From positions 135,008,501-135,072,500 of the forward strand of contig CM032232.1 of the NCBI GenBank assembly GCA_019009955.1: a stretch of 64,000 nt of DNA, given 5' to 3'. The translations under genes and the position numbers were made by a program. This stretch comes from Riptortus pedestris (Eukaryota; Arthropoda; Insecta; Hemiptera; Alydidae). A model generated the notes under the pieces. The model was given only the letters and a program-made list of their open reading frames with translations. It did not search any database and had not been told where the DNA came from. This document shows positions 1 to 13,345 of the stretch, piece by piece. Every line of letters begins with the position of its first letter. Position 1 is the stretch's first letter.

Positions 1-2183
1 ATAAAGCGGGTCAAGATATAATCAATTCAAATTAATTTATCTTATGAATCACTGCTGTGGATATTACTGGATAGGAAATAATTTTACATATGTTATCACA
101 TGTGTGAATCATACAGACTATCTGGTTCCATATTAAATGCGATTTGTCATAAATTTAGACAGTTAAGGCCATTTAAGAAGGATCATTTGATCCGCATGAA
201 TTCTAACGAGGCCGTTTCCTGCTTCTAAAGGAGGAGCCCTCGGAATGACAAACCGCTCGGATATATGTGATACTTCATATTGATGAATATTTATGAATGA
301 GTTACATTCATAGTTTGTGACGTGTAGGAGCTTGCCGAATGAATTGGAGTTGGCAATTTAGACTCATTATGTCCCCTATGACAACAGTGTGCTCTTTATT
401 GATTGTACAACCACCTGTTTTCTCTTAATCCTACCCAGACTGAATAATATTACAACTCTAGTCAGATGAGGTCTTTATTCATTATAATGTTATACCTTTC
501 TTTTTCTTTTATTAACCATGGTTGTTATTAGTTATAAGGCCATTGTTCCATATTTTATAATATTTTTCTAACATTGTAGGAAATCACTTTGCAATGTATC
601 GTATACAGAATTAAATAAATAAAAATAGAAATTAAAAGTAACAAAAAAAGAGGTCGCTGTAACTTCACAAACCGAAAAAATGTCATTGAAATTCTTATTT
701 TATTAAAACGAAATTAAAAAAGTGGACGTGTGTGAAACAAATACCATTTTTTTTGCTATTTAACAAAAATCGTCTGTTGAGCGAAAAATATCAATTAATA
801 CCTTTAAAATTAACGTTTTTAACCTTTGTTAAGACTTTTTTAATGCTAACAAGCTCACAGAATAAAAAAAAATTATGGCAATAACATAGCGTTGCGGTAC
901 AGGCTTTATTTATTTTTTTATCATTGAATTGAAAATTAATAAGATAAGTTCGAAACAGTTTTTCGCGTCGTTGTATGAAGCTCGATGAGTTGTATTCGAC
1001 GACTTTTGGTGATCATATCTGTATGATATAACTAAATATAAATATTAGTCCATAGAGAAAACGATTGATTATTCATTTAACCATTGCATGAAACACTCTG
1101 GATCATTTTTTTAAAAAGAGTAATGAAGTAGTTTTATTTGACATTGATGGAGAACGTGATAATCAAATGTTTATGAGATATTTGAGCCGCATTTTGAACT
1201 CTGCACAATTACCAACGAGAGACTTTCTTCTATAAACAAATTAAATTTTCCAGTACCTATAAGTAAATTATTTTATTTATTTACCTATAAATTGTTTGAC
1301 TACGATTTTTATTAAAAATTTGCTTGAAATAATTGTTAGTTTCGGCTGGTTGATAAAGTTATTTTCCTTATTTTTGTTTTAGAATCGATTGAAATTCGCT
1401 CGAAAGATTCGTTACACGCGTTACGTAAGTAATATTTCCTACATTTCTTTTTTATCTACCATATAATTTAAGATCTTGATAATATTATTATTGAAAATAT
1501 TGTTTGATATAAAAATCTTGGAAATGGGATTATTCATGTTGATAATTCTTGAAAAAAAAGTGCATAAATCCTTTCAAAAAGTAATTATTAAAAATAAAGT
1601 CTTAAAAATCATTTTCGTATTTCTTTAATTATTTTAAACTTATTTTAAATTTACCTAATCTCAACTAGAATATTTGCTTCATCTTAAAGCTTGAGTAATT
1701 GCTCCTGTTACTCTGTTTTTATTTACAATGAATAATTTTTACGTCATTTATTTTACATATATAGTATTATTATTTTTTATTAACGTCCAATTTTTACTAC
1801 TATGGCAAATTGGGGATTTTTTTAAAAAAATAAATAAATAAATACTTATATATGTAAATATTATTTGAATTTCAAAACATTCTTTATCGTAGGACCTGTA
1901 TAAAAAAACGAATTTCCAAAATACAATAAGATATGCTTTCAATATATGTAAATAAAAGTGGCATCCTAAACACCTTTACTTTTATTCCTTTTTTTTAAAA
2001 AAAAGATTACTTATTTAAGCTTTAGATTAGTAATACTAGGAGTTTCCTTAGATCAAACGTTTTCCTCAACTTAATTAACCTACGAAATTTAATTTGAACT
2101 TAATTATAGAATAAATTATTACTCCTTTCCTCAAAAGACACTTATTAAGCAAGGTAGTTTGAATTTTTATGGTTTCTGTTCAA
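1..2183. other. AT-rich non-coding DNA
   Basis: Many short A and T runs, no ORF with codon bias or domain similarity, no tRNA fold noticed. It ends at a C homopolymer (about 16 bases) near 2186-2201. Confidence 0.5.
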
Positions 2184-2465
2184 CACCCCCCCCCCCCCCC
2201 CGTAATGAGTATAATCAACTAAGTATATAATCTTCAAAAAAAAAAAAGGATGAACACCCTGTGAAGGGCCAGTGACTTGCATTCATGAAAAAAACAAACA
2301 ATGAAATTCAAAAACTGTTTGAGTTTACATTTAAACTTCCCAATGCAAAGAATTCTATAATTATGATATTTCAAATATGATCTTGTGGGAAGGAAAATAA
2401 GACGGTTTTTTTCTAAAATTATTAATATAGATTTTCTATTCAAGAGGCAACCCCTATTATCAGTA

Positions 2466-3060
2466 TTTAGAATACTTTTGCAGCGTCCTTTTAAAAACAA
2501 TCTACCAGTAGTTATATTTATTTATTGGAGCTTCGCAGCTTCGGCGATGTTGCTCTAAACAAAAGCATTTGTAACTTTAAAAAAAAAACAATACAAACAA
2601 AAACAAATTAACAAAATTAAACAAAACAGAAATGGAACACAAAGCACAAAAGAAAACTAAACAGATAAGGAACACAAAACGCAAAAGGAACACAAGCCAG
2701 AAAAGGAACACAGAACACAAAAGGAACACAAAACATTAAAGGATCAAAACACAGAGAGAAAACACGAAAAACAGAGATGAAATCAAAACAGAAATGGGAA
2801 AGAAATAGGAACGCAACTCAAAACTAGAATAATTTTGTAGCGCCCTTTTAAAAACAATCTACCAGTAGTTATAGAACTAGAATATTTTTGCAGCGTCCTT
2901 TTAGAAAAAATCTTATTAGTTTTTATAGAACTAGAATAATTTTGAGCGTTCTTTTAGAAACAATCTTATCAGTTTTTATAGAACTAAAATAATTTTGCAG
3001 CTTTCTTTTAGAAACAATCTATCAGTAGCTATAGAACTAGAATAATTTTGTTTGTGAAAA
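2466..3060. repeat. Degenerate ~58-bp tandem repeat with a purine-rich insert
   Basis: A unit built on ACTAGAATAATTTTGCAGC, then CCTTTTA, ACAATCTA and CAGTAGTTATAG recurs head-to-tail from about 2824 to 3049, with a lone unit at 2466-2516. Between them (about 2620-2780) is a simple repeat of short A-rich units such as GGAACACAAA. Units differ at several bases, so the array is old. Confidence 0.65.
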
Positions 3061-3147
3061 ACATGGTGCTATTTTGAAAACTGAAAAATAAGAGATTTTT
3101 CGTTTTGTCTAGTTTGGACAAAGCGAAAAATGTCTAGTTTGGATAAA

Positions 3148-3355
3148 GCGTTGACCTTTATCTCACATGGTAAACCTAGAGTGGCGAGTTCGATTCTTGC
3201 CTGGGCAAAGGAAATTATTTAGTGACGAAATTCATTAAATAACGTCCTAAAATCCCACCCTGGCTAGAAAAGGGTGGTAACCTGTAGATAACCCGTCCCG
3301 ATTAGCCTAAGTTGCAAGAAGTGGACGTTAATAAATAATAATAATAATAATAATA
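3148..3355 (+). repeat. tRNA-derived SINE, nearly full length
   Basis: The head has a B-box-like GAGTTCGATTC preceded by tRNA-like sequence. The body carries GGGTGGTAACCTGTAGATAA and GTGGACGTTAATAA, and the tail is an (AAT)n array ending near 3355. The same layout recurs at least eight times in the window in both orientations. Confidence 0.85.
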
Positions 3356-3493
3356 GTTTGGACAATTGATAGTGTTTTGTTAATATTTAGGCACTTTTTT
3401 ATAATTTATATTTCTGTGTGTGTTTTAGGGACATATAGGGGACAGTATAGAACTATATGATCATAAGAAGGTCTTCAATTTATTTTTTGCAAT

Positions 3494-3640
3494 GCTTTTC
3501 GATCCAATTCCAATATATATTATACAATTTTGAACGGACATCATTTTCGTTATCTCCTAGGCAGTGTGGAGGACATTTTTCGAAAACCGCTTCGTGAGTA
3601 GTAGTAGCTGATTACCGTTAAGGTAAATCTGGTAAAAACC
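3494..3640 (+). repeat. HINE-like element, right-end fragment
   Basis: Matches the terminal ~140 bases of the full copies, from the 'TTTTGAACGGACATCATTTT' block to a degraded palindrome GATTACCGTTAAGGTAAATC. A related minus-strand fragment lies at about 3920-4015. Confidence 0.65.
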
Positions 3641-4599
3641 AGCAGTGGCGCCTTCTTCGCTTTGATTTTACAACGTTTTTTTCCGGCTAGATAGGCTCTC
3701 AGTCTGAGAACCATAAACTGAGGAGCATAAACCTTGTCAAGTATTTTTATAAGAGGCCGTAAGAACAAGTCTATATTTGAAATAAGTATATAGTGAGGAG
3801 TGAAGGTCTAGTTGTGTAGAGAGGGCAGCACTGCTCGCCTCCACAGCATGAGTTAGCATCTACCTACGCCACTTATACAACAGCCGCTCTAACTCTCCGG
3901 CCCTTTAAACTACCTCTCTGCTCTTAGCAGATTTCCCTTCCCCTCCGGCGCCTTAGTTAAAAAATGTCTTCAAATGCCCATCGATCCTAATCAGAAGATG
4001 ATGGAAATTAACTCCTTTTAAAACTTTATAAACCTATACTAGCCGTGATACCCGTCGTTGAAATAGAAACTGTTTCCCGAGTAAATATTCAGATTGGATG
4101 CACAAAATCGTCTCGTCATATGAAAGCCGTATAACCCATCCTTGACGGTTACAAATAGAAATATTTCCTGTGCAAATATAAAGGTTGAATCAACTTATGA
4201 ATAAATCATCCCCTTATTTTCATCGAATAACAGAAATGTCCTCTAACATGTTGAATAACGGTACTGCAGTAAAATGTGGCAACTGGACAAATTGAATTCA
4301 TAATGGTTTTCCGTCGAAATATAAATATTTTGTTAACCAAGCTCTGACAACTACCTTTGTTTTCTTGAAATTGCTGTGTTTTACGCGTGAAACATAAAAT
4401 GACTATTGAACGAATATTGACGAACTTATCATCGTTCGTAAGGTCACAAAAAGTTCGTTCCTCGTCAAAAAATAACGGTTTCATCGTCCTAGCATTTTGC
4501 ATGTCCAGTATTCCGACATTTGACAAGTCAGAATTTTTTTCCTCCAAAATTTCAAGATACTTTTTCATTTCACATGGAATTTAAACGATATATACCATT

Positions 4600-4930
4600 T
4601 TTTACTTTGGTGTCTGTTTGTTTATTAACTTTTCACGCCGAAACTTCAGGACCTAATTTTATGAAACTTGGTACGTGTATTACTACTAACCCTAATTAAA
4701 CGTTTAGGCTATACTAATATTCTTAGAGATTAACAGGAGTGGGAGTTGTTAAGAGAGGTCAGAAATGAAAAATCGCAATACTTCGTTTCGTATTGGTTTT
4801 TCGGGAAACATGTACATAGCAGAAGTGGTTTATTTTGTTATTTAAAGTTCCGTCCTCTAGTGCCCTCCCCGAGAGGTTACATTTCAGGCATTAACGTTTT
4901 TCATGAGACGCTTATTATTGAGTTTGTTAA
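4600..4930. repeat. Probable dispersed repeat, unclassified
   Basis: Contains a block (TTTTCACGCCGAAACTTCAG, then ATGAAACTTGGTACGTGTAT) of a kind seen in many dispersed insect repeats. Only one copy is in the window, so the boundaries and class are uncertain. Confidence 0.35.
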
Positions 4931-4938
4931 TGATTTCC

Positions 4939-4940
<2 letters not shown>

Positions 4941-4997
<57 letters not shown>

Positions 4998-5433
4998 TGT
5001 AAAACTGAAGATCTAGATCATTAACGACTGGGGGAGGGGGATTCTAAATATCTACGTTATATATCGAAAACTTGTATAGAACCAATCTTATTGAAAATTT
5101 AATGTTGATTATAAATGTTGTAATTTTCATTTTTTTCTCTATCTTACATATTAACCAAGAGATTTCCATTTTTTTCGTTTTCAGCCTTCAATAATCCTTT
5201 ATGTTTAGTTATTTCTCTTCTCTCTAGGGAATATATCATAAATCGTCTTATTCCAAACTTGTATACCCAATATTGTTTTCAACTGGTCATTACTGGATGA
5301 GATGCAAATACGTTGTAATCCCACTTTTGCTCATTTCATTTTTATTTTGAAAAGAGATTGTATGGTGAGATGAGATCAGTAGCGTCATGCCAACATGTGG
5401 AAAATCTGCTTAATAAACGCAGCCCCAGCGCCT
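4941..5433 (-). mobile_element. HINE-like element with (TA)n core, truncated
   Basis: Starts in a (TA)n array (4941-4995), continues with the family's G-rich and AATATT-rich internal segment (TTGTATAGAACCAATCTTAT), and ends in GGAAAATCTGCTTAATAAAC then a damaged GC hairpin at about 5415-5433. The palindrome end left of the TA array is missing. Confidence 0.75.
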
Positions 5434-6141
5434 AAGCTTATTCCGCTATCAACTTTTAAAGAAATATGCTTATATAATATCCTGTTCATAAAAAAACAAA
5501 ACAAATTAACAATATTGCAACCATATTGTTTGTCCTCACGCGTGGGAACTATAGATATAGTTCTGCTCTCTAAATCTCTAGAATTAGAAGAAAGGACACA
5601 ATCATTTTAACCACGAGATCACACCCACATGATTCCTTGTAGAAGTCGTACAGAATCATAGATCTTGATCTCGTACAATAGCACATTTATGTGTCGGTAG
5701 AAGTGAATGATTCCCGTAGTTCACACCAAAATTCATATGCCCAATCAGAATCGGTTGAATTGATGAATGCTGGGCATCAGAATCTCGGAACAGTACGAGT
5801 CAGTATTATCAAAACCGGATAGCATCACAGGTATCTGAGGAATCTTCGGCTGTCAATCACCTGGCAATAAAATTCTGACTTATGAATGCCATTAAAGCCA
5901 AATATTTCTTTTTTTATCCAATTTTTAGAAACGAGGCCATTGATCACTAAAACAAGTTAAATTTGTCTTGTTTATTCAAACAGATTGATTTGCAGAGCCT
6001 TTTCATAAATTTGATGTGACTTTTTTATTGCTTTCTTTATTGTTTTCCTTCTCACTTGATTCCAATTTGTATATAAATTTTGTTTGTATAAATCGGTTTT
6101 ATAAACATCTAAACAAACTCTCCCAGAATGATGGGGTTTTG
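5434..6141. other. Non-coding DNA, nothing recognised
   Basis: No coding or RNA signal seen. Confidence 0.4.
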
Positions 6142-6361
6142 TTATTATTGTTGTTTATTAACGTCCTCTATTTGGTACTATGGCTAATTGGGATGGGTTA
6201 TCTACACCCTTTTCTAGTCAGGGTGAGACTAATGATTTTATTTAATGAGTTCGTCACTAAATAAATTCTTATTGCCCAGGGCAGAATCGAACTCGCCACT
6301 CTAGGCTTACCAAGTGAGATTAAAGCCAACGCATTAAACTCACGTGGTTAACCTGAGTCCC
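6142..6361 (-). repeat. tRNA-derived SINE, full length, minus strand
   Basis: Read on the minus strand it begins GGGACTCAGGTTAACCACGT (A-box-like), has the B-box-like GAGTTCGATTC, and ends in ACGTTAATAAACAACAATAA. Length about 220 bases. Confidence 0.85.
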
Positions 6362-9300
6362 AGAGATGATAAGCGGTTCAATGTTGCTATAATATTTCTG
6401 TTTCGCCTTCGGTGACCTATTTCTTTTCAATTATTACCAATACATTGCCAGTTTTTATAATCTTTCCAAATTTCTTATTATGCTACTGTGAAGAGTGCAT
6501 TATTTTGCCCAAGTTTAGGTCTTCCTGAGGTTATTATTTTTTCCTCTAGATCCCTTTACCGAAACACTTTTAGGTATATTCTGGAGAATTATAGTCTCAT
6601 ATATATCTTTGATCATTTTTGATTTTTGTTTGCGTATTGCCTTTCTCAAAATTAGATCCATATTTATGTCAATTTTTTTTTCTATCTTGAAAACTACTAC
6701 GGCCTTCTGCCTCCATCGTTCTTTTAAAGGACGATAATTACAGTTTAAAGTGAATCTGGATAAAAGGATATTAAGATAATACCTGAATGTGTACAGGTTT
6801 CACTCAGCAGAGTGTTCTTGTCAATGAAATAACCTAAATAACAGGTGCATTTGGAAATCCAAATCAAAATAGGTATACAAATATTCAATGAATTCACTTC
6901 TGCTCCCCCTCTCCCTACCGATTTCCTTATCAAAAGAACTGTTTCACCGTTTTCTGAAGATAACCTGTTATATAGGAATATAATCGTGGGTGAAAGAATT
7001 TGTGACCACTGCTGAAAGTAATAATTTGAGAGTTAAACACTTAAATTTGTTTAACTGGTTACAATTAGTGGTGTACTAAGGACAATATTTCCCTCCTTAG
7101 TGACACAGGTCTGGCAATAGGGTTGTAGGGTTTAGATTATGCCAATATTGGACAGATAAAATTACAAATTTCTTCCAATCTCAACTTTTTTTAAGCGAAT
7201 TTCTTTTATAGTATATGCTATAAGCAGTGGTCGTATAGAAATAGTACGAATTATCGCTTACTCTTTAGAACTCAGGCTAATGGTGGAAGGGGTTGGGTTA
7301 TATACAGACTAGATTCCTTCAATGCGTTTGAAAGTATGTAAATGTGTATTTTTAAGATGGGCTCCCACAAGACAAAGTTGTAGTATGACCAAGATGATAA
7401 CTCTGAAGGCATAGGAAGTTTTTAAGGGGACATAATTATTCACTCATGAAAATTCATTCACGGTCATTAAAACATTACTTTCTATTGTTTACCTGGGAAA
7501 CACTAGTCATGATACTTATCTGGCATTCATTAAATTTTAAAAGAACAAATGGTGTGTTTCATAAACATTCTTTCATATCTAAAGGTAGACTAGTTTCTTA
7601 GAGCAATTATAGGATAATATTAATAAATTTATTTTTTAATGACCCTTATCCTAACGTTTTAATCCATAAAAAGGGCAGAGAAGTACTTCTCCTCGATGTT
7701 CTTTTGATTAATTCGAATTTAACTAAACCAATGCATTAGCTTCTCAGCAATAAACAAAATTAACTCTGAGACATTGCAGACGTAAAATGTCAAGAGTTTT
7801 CCAACTTTCTGTGCTTGAATATTATTTGTCCTTCCGAATTACAGGGCATTGAATCAATTCACTTTCTCAGGTTCCTCCATCTTATTAGAAACAATAAAAA
7901 AATGAAGACGATTTCAAATGGCCATCATGATCTGATTTTTTATTCGCTTGATATTCTACTATAATTTAATAATATGAGTAATAGAAAGGACTGCTTATTG
8001 TCGAAAGTATGAACTAAATGATTATTATCCATGTGAATAATTTATTGAAGGAACCCTGCAGTTTATTTTTATTCCCCTGAATAAGTCAACGTCACCCCAT
8101 TGTCTACAAGTGATGGCAATATTGTTGAATTTGATGGTTTCTATGGTTGATAATGCCGTGGAAAACCTACACTATGGTAAATAATTTCATGTTTTGTTAG
8201 TGTCAATCTCTTGAGATATTGTTGCAGATAGGAATCTATAACGAAGCACTTCATGAAGTTGCTCAGCCTCAGTCCTCGCTTTAAGATACCTGGAAGCTAG
8301 ACCCCTTCTTGCAATACACATTCAACTCATTCTAATCCTTAAATATCTGTCAAGAAGTCATCCACAATGTTTACGACTCATTGCACTAAACACTCATTTA
8401 TACTGTAGCAAACTAAACACACTTTTACCTAGATGAAATAGCATTCACTACATTTCCTGCAATGTTTGGACATCATAATGCTCCTTCATCTTGTTTATTT
8501 TATTTTGACGGCAAAGACTATATTCTTTAGGCTACTAAATGATGAAGTAACCTGTACATAAATTTTGAGTACCTCTACTCCAGAAGGTATCAGTACCAAA
8601 ACCCTGAATCGCTTGAAATGAAAAATTAATTTTTTGTGATTTAACTTGTCCTTGTATCTTTGTGTTTGACATGTCCTTCAAGTCAAAAGCAACAGTAGTA
8701 CACATAGCTTCACATTACTCCTAGGATCCTCTATAATGCAACAACAAATCCGCAAAAACCTAAATGTTAAAGCTTTCTCGAAAAATAAACAAAATTCCCA
8801 CGTATTGTCAGAAGCCAACTACTTTTGTAGATTGCCAGAGATTGCATAATACTTTAATTTCTTCATATCGTATTTTAGTATTCAGAGTTTAAGAATATAT
8901 GTTACTAACTAGCATAGAAAATATGAGGAGAGTGTCCTTTATCTAGAAGGGCACTTTCCTCAAGTGGAGACAATCACTCGTTTCCATCATTATATTGAGA
9001 GAGGTAACTCTCTTTTATACTGAAATTAATTGCCGAATAACCCATCATTATTATTTCTGTGATTTGAAAAAGCCCAAGGAGGAAGGAACAGTGTATAAAA
9101 TAATGCCTCAAGTGCAGACCATGACTCAAGGATGACGTCGCCCGTTTGTCATATCTGTAAAGATAACGTCATCTGCACATTCTCTTTTAATAAGAACTGA
9201 TGTAAACCGAAGTTGAAACTTATGCGGGATGTGACATGTTCAGTGTTATAACAGCTTAAACTGAAAATCTCAGGAGAAAATGAAATTTATTGAAATCCAA

Positions 9301-10930
9301 ATCTAAAAAACACTAAAAACTGTTTTTTCGACTAGAGAAAACTATATCGAGCAACAATTTCAGGTAAATACGTCATGTACATTTCCCGATTCAACACAAA
9401 ATTACTGCGAAACTTCGGATTTTACATTTTACCTATTTCATAATCCTTGCGCTCCTGATCCGATTTCGGTCATAAATGTACATGATATTTAGTTTTCGAG
9501 CAAGTAACAATCGAATAAATGTAGCCGTCTCTCGGGCGCTCATTTGAATGTAAATGAAACAGATTACATCTTCTTCATCAATTAGTTATTCAGTGAATAA
9601 CGAGAAGAAGAAAAAAAGAAGAAAGAAGTTAAGAAAAAAAAACCATCACAAGTACTGCCTCAATAGTTGATATCTCTTAAGTGTACAGCCCCAATACCTG
9701 ATTTATCTTATGGGAAGTTTGCTAAAATTGTATAAAATGGAAAAATTAGAAAACTTATATCTGTGTTATATAGTATGTTGGGTAAATTGCCAAAACTCAT
9801 AACATTGACCATTTCTGACGAGGAGTTAGTGAGAAGAAGTGGTTGGTTTCAAACATAGAGTAAGTTTGCTGCTGATTGAATAAAAATTGAGGAGTCATCG
9901 ACCTCCCATCAAAGACCAACGCAAAACGAGTAACAACCTAAGTTGTCCACCCACAACTACCACACATTATTTTATTCTAGAACCTTTCTTTTTGTATCTG
10001 ACTCTTTATAGACTAATGAATAATATATAAAGATGGTTGATTGGGTTCATGTAATATGTAGATAGTTCATCTTATATTCTTAAATTATCCCCGTTTTCGC
10101 CTTAATCTTATTCGTCCATGTCGAAAGGATTTTATGAAGTCAAGGGAACCTGAAAGGAATTCCGTAGAAATTCCATTATTTATAATTGTATTATTGTTCC
10201 GTAATTCTAAGTTCGTCTCTTTTCTTAAAATGATCTTAGGTTTTATTTAGCGCACTGTTTTAGCAGTCCTATAGAAGCTAACAAGCCAATTTTCTCTTGG
10301 CATGCTTTCATTGAGTACTCTCAATGATATATGACTGGCTGGAACAGCATTATCCTATTTTACTACTCCTTGTACACCCTTATTGGATATGATTTTTAAA
10401 TAAACCTCATTAGTTAATATAGCACGTAAGTATATTGATCAAAAGTAACATAGTTCCTTTAATAAGTGCATTTATTGGGAAATCAAGAGGAAATCGTTTA
10501 GATTTTTTGTTTTAGATTGCAACTTCTCCAGGGGTTTGCATTCAGATTCATTTTTGTTTAAGCATAATTGCTTAATACTTTAAGTTATATGCAGTACCTT
10601 TTTAGTCAGGGGAAGTCATTTTAAAGTCTGCCGATTACTTTATTTGCTTATATGTTTATTGTGACATTGAAGACATGTTATTACAACGGAATTCATTTTG
10701 TATGCACAGTCAGTACTTGTCCGATTTTTAAGTTATTCTAGCGTTATTGTAAATGACAAATAGGTCGTTATAAATCGACAAGATTGTGTTATTTGTAGTT
10801 GATGACATTTAATTCCGCGAAGATGAGCCTATCTAGATTGTAACCTAACATCGAGATTGCATAACAAAGAAAACTCTCCCACTTTCTCTTTCCTTCATAG
10901 CTACATTTTTATCATAACGTTTCGGGGCCT
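6362..10930. other. Non-coding DNA, no recognisable gene
   Basis: AT-rich with ORFs no longer than about 60 codons and none with a recognisable domain. A purine-only tract (GA/A-rich) lies near 9600-9643. No tRNA or rRNA seen. Confidence 0.45.
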
Positions 10931-10959
10931 CTCATTCAGCGAACGCTGCAGCCTGGGGG

Positions 10960-11160
10960 CAGCGGCAGCAAATGGAGTACCGGGCATTGAATGTTGTTAA
11001 CCCAATGTCAGTGACGGGGTGCATGGAGAGAAATTACAGGCGAGACAAAAATAAAACCGCCGTTAGGTGCAATGACCCTGAAGAAGTCGCCCATATCTAG
11101 GCCGAAACGTCCAGCACACTTTTTAGGTCGGCTCCCGGCAGCCCACACCGTGTCCCTCGT
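10960..11160. repeat. GC-richer island with CTGAAGA...GAAAC motif
   Basis: Contains CCTGAAGAAGTCGCCC at about 11080, then GGCCGAAACGTCCAGC. This CTGAnGA/GAAAC pairing is typical of repeat termini in several arthropod element families, including ribozyme-bearing Penelope-like elements. No ORF is attached. Confidence 0.35.
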
Positions 11161-11268
11161 CCCTCACTCTCTCTCCTTCTCTCGCTTTTATCTCCTGCCT
11201 TGTACTTAATCTCTCTCTTTTTGTGCCCTCTCCTTCTTTCCCATTACCTTATATTCCCCTCCTCTTCC

Positions 11269-11323
<55 letters not shown>

Positions 11324-11640
11324 CTCTCTCTCTTTCCTTTTACATCGTCCACTAAGTCTCTAATCACTCTTCCCCACAAAACCCCACTCCATCGACTGAT
11401 TTCACCCGCTCGTCTCACTTAATCTCCCTCTTACTGTCTCCTCTCAATCTTCTCTCTCTCTCTTTCTCTCCGTCCCTCTCCCCCACTCCGGATCTCTCTT
11501 CCCCTCTCACTCTTTCTCCGTCGTTTTCATCAGCTCTGCCTCTTTCTCTCGCATTGTCCTTCCTTTCCCTTTATTTCTCTTTGCTCACTCACCCTCCACA
11601 CTTTTACACTTCTTCAATATCCTTATCACCCCACCTCGCT
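11160..11640. repeat. Polypyrimidine tract with (CT)n microsatellite
   Basis: About 480 bases with an almost purine-free + strand, centred on a (CT)n array at 11273-11332. The minus strand gives a spurious Arg-Glu repeat ORF. Confidence 0.85.
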
Positions 11641-11987
11641 CAAGCTCATTGTTCGAAACCTCCATTCATTAGGACAGACACTAGTGAAAGTATTAAAAAA
11701 TTATTGTAATTTTTTTTATGATTTCTGATTTTGAATTAGCAGAGGAAACAAAGTTGTTAGATGGTACTCTGTTCCATTTTTCAAATCTTCTTCAAATGTT
11801 CCTTAATAATGAAAATAACATTTACAAATCATACTTACTTATATTTATGTGAAAGTGTGTTGACGCTGTATTTTCCACAAAGTTTATTTTAATTGACACC
11901 AAATTTCGTATTTAAGTATTTCCTGGTTAGAGTAAAGCCTGTTAATGACTGAAATCGGATTGGGCGTTCAAATTGAAAAGCCCTGCG

Positions 11988-12203
11988 TTTGCGTAGCATT
12001 GAAAAACGTTTTAGAACATTTGCGTAGCATTGAAAAACGTTTTAGAACATTTGCGTAGCATTGAAAAACGTTTTAGAACATTTGCGTAGCATTGAAAAAC
12101 GTTTTAGAACATTTGCGTAGCATTGAAAAACGTTTTAGAACATTTGCGTAGCATTGAAAAACGTTTTAGAACATTTGCGTAGCATTGAAAAACGTTTTAG
12201 AAC
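11988..12203. repeat. Perfect 31-bp minisatellite, seven copies
   Basis: Seven head-to-tail units of 31 bases; the unit includes TTTGCGTAGCATTG and AAAAACGTTTTAGAACA. The GAAAAACG landmark falls at 12001, 12032, 12063, 12094, 12125, 12156 and 12187, and the copies are identical. Confidence 0.97.
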
Positions 12204-13204
12204 AAATATTTTCAAACATGTTATTTCCTGGAACGTTTATTCTAGACAGTTCAACCCTCAGTTAAACTCCATTCCTAATCATTCTACTTTCGCTGGGCAT
12301 TAGCAGACTAGGTATCTAATGTCTAATTTAAATTTCAAGTCTCGTTTACATATTAAGAATGTTATTTATTTTAGGTACCGCTACAAAGGCGATTCATCTT
12401 TTATCAAGACAGAATATAAATGAATAGCTATTACAAATCTTCAAAATTAAATATCACAAATGTACAAAATAAATATTACAATGCACAAAGTTAACTCTAA
12501 AATATTAGTAAATTAACAACGAAAGCAAAAAAAACTATACAGAGGTAAACTGAAACGAAGTAGAATCTGAATGGAGGTCTTATGTTTTACAAATAAGTGT
12601 TTACTATAGGTATATAATTTACCATTATGATAACTTATAAATAGATGCAGTCACATCATACGGTAAACTATGCAGTCACACAGAACTGTGACCCACTCCC
12701 ACGCATACACATACGCCGCTATACATACAATAATTTAATTGGTTTTGTATTTCATCTAATAATGCATTATTTCTTAAATACTTAAAAACGTCATCTGTAA
12801 ATTGGTTACTGTCGCCTAGTAGTTGGCATAAATTTCTGGGCCCTGGGTACGTTCTTACTTGTGTGAAATCAGTTAATTTTACGGTCAAAACTTCCTACTC
12901 CAGTAGTGACAAACAGGTTCATCTTCCCTGCTCATTAGATATGAATGTGTTTGTTGAGCGTGTCCTGTTCGTCCTCGTTTACCTGGGATCCACGTTATGT
13001 GTGGGTCAATCCTGCACGTTTACCTCTTAGTCATCACAGCCCCTAAGTGGTGACTTTCTTAAAGTCATACACCATCTATTACATCAGAATCCAGTTAAGA
13101 GATTGAGTCTTGCCAGGACCTCTGTTGATACTTGACTTACGATCCCAATTCCATCTTTGGTGGCCCTCAGAGAATGAGCATTGAATATGTTGTGATTGTT
13201 TCAG
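12204..13204. other. Non-coding DNA before first myosin exon
   Basis: No exon found by motif. The last 70 bases before 13205 are in frame with the exon but non-coding by the presence of a good acceptor (GATTGTTTCAG). Confidence 0.4.
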
Positions 13205-13345
13205 ATGCTTGTTCGTCGAACGAGGCGGTCCACCTCCAACAACGCCTGAGGAGCCTGTCCAGCGAGCTGGTGACGCTCAGAAATAGGCTAGGCCAGCAGC
13301 ACAACTCTCCTCCAGTACCAAATATCAACAGCCAGGATACCGCCG
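13205..13345 (+). CDS. dachs: Myosin exon A: N-terminal extension, coiled-coil-like
   Basis: Acceptor TTTCAG ends at 13204 and donor GTAAGT starts at 13346. The exon enters with two bases of a split codon and leaves with one, which joins the next exon to make Asp. It encodes about 47 residues with a heptad-like stretch ([20 protein letters not shown]), then a Pro/Asn/Gln-rich linker. It is GC-richer than its surroundings, as expected for coding DNA. Assignment to this gene rests on phase match and position, because the next exon is 20 kb away; it could belong to an upstream isoform. Confidence 0.72.

Noticed and set aside
2824..3060. CRISPR-like spaced repeat
   Set aside because: Units are contiguous and degenerate with no unique spacers; the host is a eukaryote.
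4746..5024. ORF with a Tyr-Ile repeat C-terminus
   Set aside because: Runs through a (TA)n microsatellite in a mobile element; the same artefact occurs at 15195-15425.
11206..11418. Minus-strand ORF with Arg-Glu repeats
   Set aside because: It is the translation of the (CT)n tract, not a protein.
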